Assembly: GCA_002428735.1 (NCBI GenBank)
Contig: DIXO01000053.1
Location: 4,304 to 68,303 of the forward strand
Source of the DNA: Syntrophaceae bacterium UBA6078
GTDB lineage: Bacteria; Desulfobacterota; Syntrophia; Syntrophales; UBA2210
DNA: 64,000 nt
Reading direction: 5' to 3'
Shown: positions 59,852-64,000 of the stretch, piece after piece
How the letters are laid out: the number at the start of each line of letters is the position of its first letter
How positions within the stretch are numbered: position 1 is the first letter of the stretch
The notes under the pieces: generated by a model
What the model was told of the DNA's origin: nothing
What the model saw: only the letters and a program-made list of their open reading frames with translations
The model's database searches: none
Program-made: the position numbers and the translations under genes

Positions 59852-61153
59852 CTATTGCTCCCACTTTCTGAAAATAATGCAGCTGTTCATGTCTCCGAAG
59901 CCGAAACCGGCTGTTGCCACGGTGCGCAGGCCGGGGATCTCCAGGCAATTTTGCGGAACCTTATGGGCGAAGTCGGCTATCCCGGGGTGAATATCCTCGC
60001 AATTCACCGAGGGGTGTATAAATCCCTTGTAGAGCTGCAAAGCCACGGCCACGCATTCAACGGCGCCAGCTGCGCCAAGACAATGTCCGACCAGGGATTT
60101 TGTTGAATGTATGTAAGGAAAATCCGAGGGTCCCAGATCCAGGGCTTCCGACCAGATGTGGACTTCCAGGGGATCCATGAAGGAAGCCATGAGATGGCCG
60201 TTGATGGCGTCGATTTCTCCGGGTTCTATCCCGGCATCCGCCAAGGCCATCCGGATGCAGCGCCGGAGTCCTTCGGGATTCGATGCCGTGATGGAGCCTC
60301 CCATGCGATGGCCACCGCAATTCACGGCGCCTCCAAGAACTTCTGCATAAATTCTGGCGCCGCGTTCCAGCGCGGTTTCCAATTCTTCAAGGATCAGGAC
60401 GGCGCCTCCCGAACCGGGAACGAACCCGCACGCTGACGCGCTCATGGGCCTGGACCCCTTTTCGGGTTCTTCATTGAAGTTGCAACACAGGGCCCCCAAG
60501 GCGTCAAAACCGCCCCAGGTGTAAGGTGAGGCCCCTTCCGATCCGCCTGTAAGCATGCGTTTGGCGAGACCCATGCGGATCCGCCATATTCCTTCAATAA
60601 GCGCCTCGTTACCCGTGCTGCAAGCCGATGAATTGGAAGTCACCTGGTTTCCCAAGGCAAGAATGCCCGCTATGCAGGCGCTGGCCCCGCTGTTCATGAC
60701 CTGTTCAACAATGCGGCTTCCCATCCGCCGTGTCTTGCCTTCGTTCACCATGGGCACCAGTTGCGTTGCGATGGTATCCATGCCGCTTCTGCCGGAACCG
60801 ATGATGGCTCCTGAGTCCCAATCGACGCGATCGTCTTCGGCGTCAGGCACGGTCAGTCCCGCGTCCATCCAGGCGTCAACCGCCGCTACCGAGGCGTATC
60901 CGATATTTTCGTTGATGGACAGACGCTTTTCGTGATCGAAATACCGCTTCAGCGTAGCTTCGAAATCCTGCGGGACGCCGCCGATCTGGCAGGCAAAATC
61001 CAGGTTTCTGAGCTCGGGGATAAACCGTATGCCGGATCTCCCGTTCCGTAAAGCGTCTTCATAGGCTTCGAGTCCGTGCGCATTAGGCGCCACTATTCCC
61101 ATGCCGGTAATGACAACTCTTTTCTTCAATTTGATCACTCCCTTGGATTTCAA
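59852..61153 (-). CDS. Beta-ketoacyl-ACP synthase (FabB/FabF-like)
   Basis: A 433-aa condensing enzyme for fatty acid elongation. Catalytic Cys in NSSACSTGNEAL, first His in DAINGHLMASFMDPLE, second His in KSLVGHCLGAAGAVE, so the Cys-His-His triad is complete, although the usual NAHGTST block is NGHLMAS. Next to fabA it may play the FabB role in unsaturated fatty acid synthesis. The TTG at 61153 follows an AAGGAT site at good spacing; an internal GTG at 61138 is possible. Confidence 0.9.
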   Translation of the reverse strand: MKSKGVIKLKKRVVITGMGIVAPNAHGLEAYEDALRNGRSGIRFIPELRNLDFACQIGGVPQDFEATLKRYFDHEKRLSINENIGYASVAAVDAWMDAGLTVPDAEDDRVDWDSGAIIGSGRSGMDTIATQLVPMVNEGKTRRMGSRIVEQVMNSGASACIAGILALGNQVTSNSSACSTGNEALIEGIWRIRMGLAKRMLTGGSEGASPYTWGGFDALGALCCNFNEEPEKGSRPMSASACGFVPGSGGAVLILEELETALERGARIYAEVLGGAVNCGGHRMGGSITASNPEGLRRCIRMALADAGIEPGEIDAINGHLMASFMDPLEVHIWSEALDLGPSDFPYIHSTKSLVGHCLGAAGAVECVAVALQLYKGFIHPSVNCEDIHPGIADFAHKVPQNCLEIPGLRTVATAGFGFGDMNSCIIFRKWEQ

Positions 61154-61175
61154 ATTTCAAGATCCTTACATAATT

Positions 61176-61679
61176 TCAAATCCCGATGAAAACACCCGCC
61201 CGCGCACCGCTGATACGGGCGATCAGTTCATCATCCACAAATACATGTCCATCGCCGACAGCAATACCGGCGCCCGAGTCCCGTAATTGCAAAAAGCGTT
61301 TCACGTCGATCTCGTATCGTACAACCTGGTTGGAAGGACGTATCTGCCCGTCTAAGGACACCGCGTCGCACCCTAATGCCCTGCCTGATCCGAGAGCCCC
61401 TCGCCAGACGCAGTAAAAACCGAGAAGCTGCCAGAAGGCTTCCACGCAAAAACACCCCGGCTGCACCGGATCTCCCGGCATATGACACTGAAAATACCAG
61501 GCATCCATCCGGATATCCTGTTCGGCGAAAATTGAACCTTGCTTCCCGTTTTCCTTGAAAGAAAGAACCCTGTCCAGCATGAGAAAGGGCGGCGCCGGAA
61601 GGCGGGTATCGAAATTTTCCGGAGGATCTTCCACGAGATTCCCATAGGCACAGAAAACCAAGTCTTCGCGATGAAACAT
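61176..61679 (-). CDS. fabA: FabA-like 3-hydroxyacyl-ACP dehydratase/isomerase
   Basis: A 167-aa hot-dog enzyme. Key segments: LPAPPFLMLDRVLSF, CHMPGDPVQPGCFCVEAFWQ (catalytic His, and Glu in the position of the usual Asp) and GSGRALGCDAVSLDGQIRPS. FabA makes the cis double bond of unsaturated fatty acids together with FabB. First gene of the minus-strand lipid operon; the leader is about 200 bp long. Confidence 0.88.
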   Translation of the reverse strand: MFHREDLVFCAYGNLVEDPPENFDTRLPAPPFLMLDRVLSFKENGKQGSIFAEQDIRMDAWYFQCHMPGDPVQPGCFCVEAFWQLLGFYCVWRGALGSGRALGCDAVSLDGQIRPSNQVVRYEIDVKRFLQLRDSGAGIAVGDGHVFVDDELIARISGARAGVFIGI

Positions 61680-61877
61680 GCACGTGCTCTGAATTCCGCA
61701 TACTTCATGTGTGCTCCTCGAATTTCAGCTTACGCACCGAAGTATAAGACTGGTACCCGCAACGGCAATCGCCATATAGCTGATGGAATCCGGAGAAAGT
61801 GAGACACAGCCCGACCGAATTCCGCCTTTTTTCAACAATCCACTCTTCACTGGTTTCGACGTCCAGTTTTTTAGAAT

Positions 61878-61933
61878 AAAGTATACTTTTAAACTATTTT
61901 TGTTCAATAGTATACTTTATATGCTGATGTCAA
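61878..61933 (-). promoter_or_regulatory. Promoter and operator of the fabA operon
   Basis: Minus strand TTGACA (61928-61933) with a weak -10 about 17-18 bp away. A perfect inverted repeat AAAGTATACT (61878-61887) / AGTATACTTT (61909-61918) flanks TTTAAACTATTTTTGTTCAA-type DNA shared with the module B TetR promoter. It is a likely TetR target. Confidence 0.65.
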
Positions 61934-62245
61934 TAGATAAAATGATCCCGAATTGTTTTGGATCGCAACTGAACGACTTTTGGCTTCAGGCCAAGGAATT
62001 CAGCGACGGGGGTATTGGGGGAAAAAGATGAACATTCCTAATCAAAGTATACACTTTGGGAAAAAATCAATAAGGTCTTGGCGATGCGAAGATCTTAGGA
62101 AAAGTGCTGTGAAAAAGGGATGCCTTGGGATTCATGTGAATGGGTTACGGGAAAAAGGTTACATCCTGCACTTGACATTTATATGCAAAACACGCAACAA
62201 ACTTATGTGTATTGTTCATATCTGTCAAATAGGCCCACATAATAC
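61934..62245. other. Intergenic stretch without a clear gene
   Basis: About 310 bp between the fabA and AbiE promoters. Short open frames exist on the plus strand (for example 61953-62249) but without ribosome sites or recognisable protein sequence. No repeat or RNA element seen. Confidence 0.5.
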
Positions 62246-62284
62246 TTGACTTTTGATGTTAATACACGTAATTTAATTACGTGT
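62246..62284 (+). promoter_or_regulatory. Promoter and palindromic operator of the second AbiE operon
   Basis: TTGACT (62246-62251) and TAATTT (62269-62274), spacing 17. A perfect inverted repeat with arms ACACGTAAT (62264-62272) and ATTACGTGT (62276-62284) covers the -10, as expected for AbiEi autorepression. Confidence 0.8.
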
Positions 62285-62312
62285 TACGTTGATAAACATC
62301 AAGAGCGATCCG

Positions 62313-63119
62313 ATGAAACTCGAATTTTTTTTCAACAGACATCCTGTCTTTACGGGCGATGAGCTTGCTGCCTTCCTTAGCTCCGAAGGCCCGCGCAATC
62401 CCCGGACGCAGGAGGCCTTACTCCTCTATCACGTGAAGATGAGCCGGTTGGTCCGGGTGCGCCGTGGTCTCTATGCCGTCATCCCTACCGGGGCGTCTGC
62501 CGCATCCTATCCCGTCGATCCCTTCCTGCTGGCCTCTCGGATGACAAAGGATGCCGTGCTGGCCTACCACACGGCCATGGAGTTCCACGGCAAGGCCTAT
62601 TCGGTCTACGAGCACTTCGTCTATCTTTCCGCCGCACCTGCGCGGCCCGTCAGCTTCCGGTCCCACCAGTTCAAGGGGGTGCGCTTTCCCGGGGCTCTGC
62701 CTCCCGAGGTCGCTGTCTCCTTCGACGTGGTCAAGGCCAATCGCGCGGGTCTGGAGGTCCGGGTGACGGGCCTGGAAAGGACCTTCGTGGACGTACTCCA
62801 CCGGCCCGGCCTGACTGGGAGTTGGGAGGAGATATGGCGCTCCCTTGAGTCCGTGGAGTTTTTCGATCTCGACAAGGTGACTGCCTACGTGCAACATCTC
62901 GGCAACGCCACGACCGCGGCCAAGGTCGGCTTCTTCCTGGAGCAGCACCGGGAAGGCCTAATGGTCGACGAGGCGCACCTGAGTGCCCTCCGCGACCTCC
63001 GGCCACAACACCCTCACTACCTGGAACGCAGCCGGCGGAAAGCGGGACACTTCGTGGCCGCCTGGAACCTCGTCGTTCCCCAAGAGATCTACGAGAGATC
63101 GTGGGAGGAACCCTCATGA
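62313..63119 (+). CDS. AbiEi-family antitoxin (second AbiE system)
   Basis: A 268-aa antitoxin/autorepressor. N-terminal winged helix with KMSRLVRVRRGLYAVIPTG, then the AbiEi_4-type domain with DAVLAYHTAMEFHGKAYSVY and VTGLERTFVDVLHRPGLTGS. The ATG at 62313 is preferred over an upstream TTG at 62289. It overlaps the toxin gene by 4 bp (ATGA). Its operator is seen upstream. It is only distantly related to the antitoxin at 5882. Confidence 0.88.
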   Translation: MKLEFFFNRHPVFTGDELAAFLSSEGPRNPRTQEALLLYHVKMSRLVRVRRGLYAVIPTGASAASYPVDPFLLASRMTKDAVLAYHTAMEFHGKAYSVYEHFVYLSAAPARPVSFRSHQFKGVRFPGALPPEVAVSFDVVKANRAGLEVRVTGLERTFVDVLHRPGLTGSWEEIWRSLESVEFFDLDKVTAYVQHLGNATTAAKVGFFLEQHREGLMVDEAHLSALRDLRPQHPHYLERSRRKAGHFVAAWNLVVPQEIYERSWEEPS

Positions 63120-64000
63120 AGATCTCCCCTGAAACGCTCGCCGTCCAGTCGGAGGCCACCGGTTTTCGCCCGGACATGCTGGAAAAGGTCGCGCTGCTGC
63201 TCCAACTGCTCGATGCCATCCGTAGCCATCCCTTCCTCAAGGACAAGTTGGTCCTCAAGGGCGGCACGGCCCTGAACCTCTTCATTTTCGCCGTTCCCCG
63301 CCTTTCGGTTGATATCGATTTCAATTACGTGGGTGCGGCGGACCGGGAAACGATGCTCCTGGAACGGCCCAAGGTCGAGCAGGCCCTGCAGGCGGTCTTT
63401 TCCCGGGAGGGATACACGGTCCGGCGCGTGCCCACGGAGCATGCGGGCGGCAAATGGCAGCTCCGATATCCAAGCGCCGGCGGCCAGGGAGGCAACCTGG
63501 AAGTGGATGTCAATTTCATGTTCCGGATCCCCCTGTGGCCGGTGCAGCGGATTGATTCACAGCCGGTCGGAATCTGGCAGGCTACAGGCATCCCTGTGGT
63601 GGATGTCCATGAACTCGCGGCGGGCAAGCTCTCGGCATTGCTCTCGCGGCGGCAGGCGCGGGATCTGTTCGATTGCAGCAACCTCTTCCGTCTGGGTGGC
63701 CTCGATCGGGAAAGGCTGCGTTTGGCCTTTGTCGTCTACGGCGCCATGAGTCGCACCGACTGGCGAACTATTGCACTGAAGGATGTGGATGTCGATACCG
63801 CCGATCTGGAACAAAAACTCATCCCCACGCTAAGGTCCGCAGGGAGCGAATATATCCGGAAGGATCAGTTTGGGAAGGGGCTTGTCGAGGACTGCCGTAA
63901 TCTTCTTGCCAGCTTGCTGCCGTTCACCGCGCCGGAGCAGAAATTTCTCGATCGGATTTTGGACATGGGCGAGATAGCCCCCGAGCTGCTGACCAGTGAT
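63116..64000 (+). CDS. AbiEii nucleotidyltransferase toxin, runs off the window
   Basis: At least 295 codons with no stop before the window end. Nucleotidyltransferase motif VLKGGTALNLF (about residues 46-56) with VDIDFNYVG acidic pair, and EVDVNFM. The downstream DVHELAAGKLSALLSRRQAR then DLFDCSNL region is the typical AbiEii core. The gene appears intact so far, unlike the IS256-split copy at 6690. Confidence 0.87.
   Translation, partial: MKISPETLAVQSEATGFRPDMLEKVALLLQLLDAIRSHPFLKDKLVLKGGTALNLFIFAVPRLSVDIDFNYVGAADRETMLLERPKVEQALQAVFSREGYTVRRVPTEHAGGKWQLRYPSAGGQGGNLEVDVNFMFRIPLWPVQRIDSQPVGIWQATGIPVVDVHELAAGKLSALLSRRQARDLFDCSNLFRLGGLDRERLRLAFVVYGAMSRTDWRTIALKDVDVDTADLEQKLIPTLRSAGSEYIRKDQFGKGLVEDCRNLLASLLPFTAPEQKFLDRILDMGEIAPELLTSD

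Overview
The window looks like a chromosomal segment of a Gram-negative anaerobe, most plausibly a Desulfobacterota (deltaproteobacterial) syntroph-like organism. The inference rests on a giant 2-hydroxyacyl-CoA dehydratase activase, a FabA/ketosynthase/ACP/PlsC lipid cluster, TolC/RND and LpxR outer-membrane genes, two Feo proteins with a very long FeoB, and a dense load of degraded insertion sequences. No rRNA or tRNA gene and no CRISPR array was seen, so the assignment is by gene content only.

Layout. (1) 1-14.4 kb is a conjugative element block: F-type type IV secretion genes traF-traH-traG, then a defence/addiction interval (an AbiE pair whose toxin gene is split by an IS256 element, and a RelE/XRE toxin-antitoxin pair), then a transfer operon of zinc-ribbon protein, lytic transglycosylase, NusA/S1-like protein, coupling protein TraD and an HD-type (MOBH-like) relaxase candidate. 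(2) 14.4-35.8 kb carries housekeeping or cargo genes: UppP with a 3' frameshift, an outer-membrane channel, an iron-regulated feo cluster with two DtxR-type boxes, an IS21 element with a 5-bp target duplication inside a yihY-like gene, LpxR, an MBL hydrolase, a TetR-TolC-MFP-RND efflux operon, and a TetR plus CmpB-HD gene pair abutting a degraded ISL3 element. (3) 35.8-41.8 kb returns to element-like genes: small membrane and hypothetical proteins, a structured intergenic leader, and an operon of SWIM-amidoligase-SWIM fusion, class II glutamine amidotransferase and GNAT acetyltransferase, closed by a strong terminator. (4) 41.8-43.9 kb is a graveyard: an apparently complete cobalamin riboswitch with its own terminator in front of a TonB receptor pseudogene, then IS3 and HD-GYP remnants. 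(5) 43.9-50.7 kb holds PabB-PabC, a UbiA-type prenyltransferase, a sigma54-driven porin-amtB-glnK operon and a truncated FRG-domain gene. (6) 50.8-61.7 kb, minus strand, is a lipid/acyl-CoA supercluster: fabA-KS-ACP-plsC, followed by an overlapping operon TetR - CmpB-HD - activase - phasin-like - UbiB. (7) 62.2-64 kb is a second, intact AbiE pair running off the window end.

Three themes stand out. First, the mobile-element amidoligase/GATase-II/GNAT operon with SWIM zinc fingers and a foldable leader is the best candidate for an uncharacterised modification system. Second, a TetR plus CmpB-HD two-gene module occurs twice, and similar AT-rich operator-like DNA lies before the TetR gene and the fabA operon, suggesting one regulon for membrane lipid and acyl-CoA genes. 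Third, a 29-43-bp repeat occurs three times (9930, 21055, 35843); two copies sit directly upstream of the two element operons, and the third abuts the broken yihY gene, so it may be an element promoter and also mark a rearrangement that split the element.
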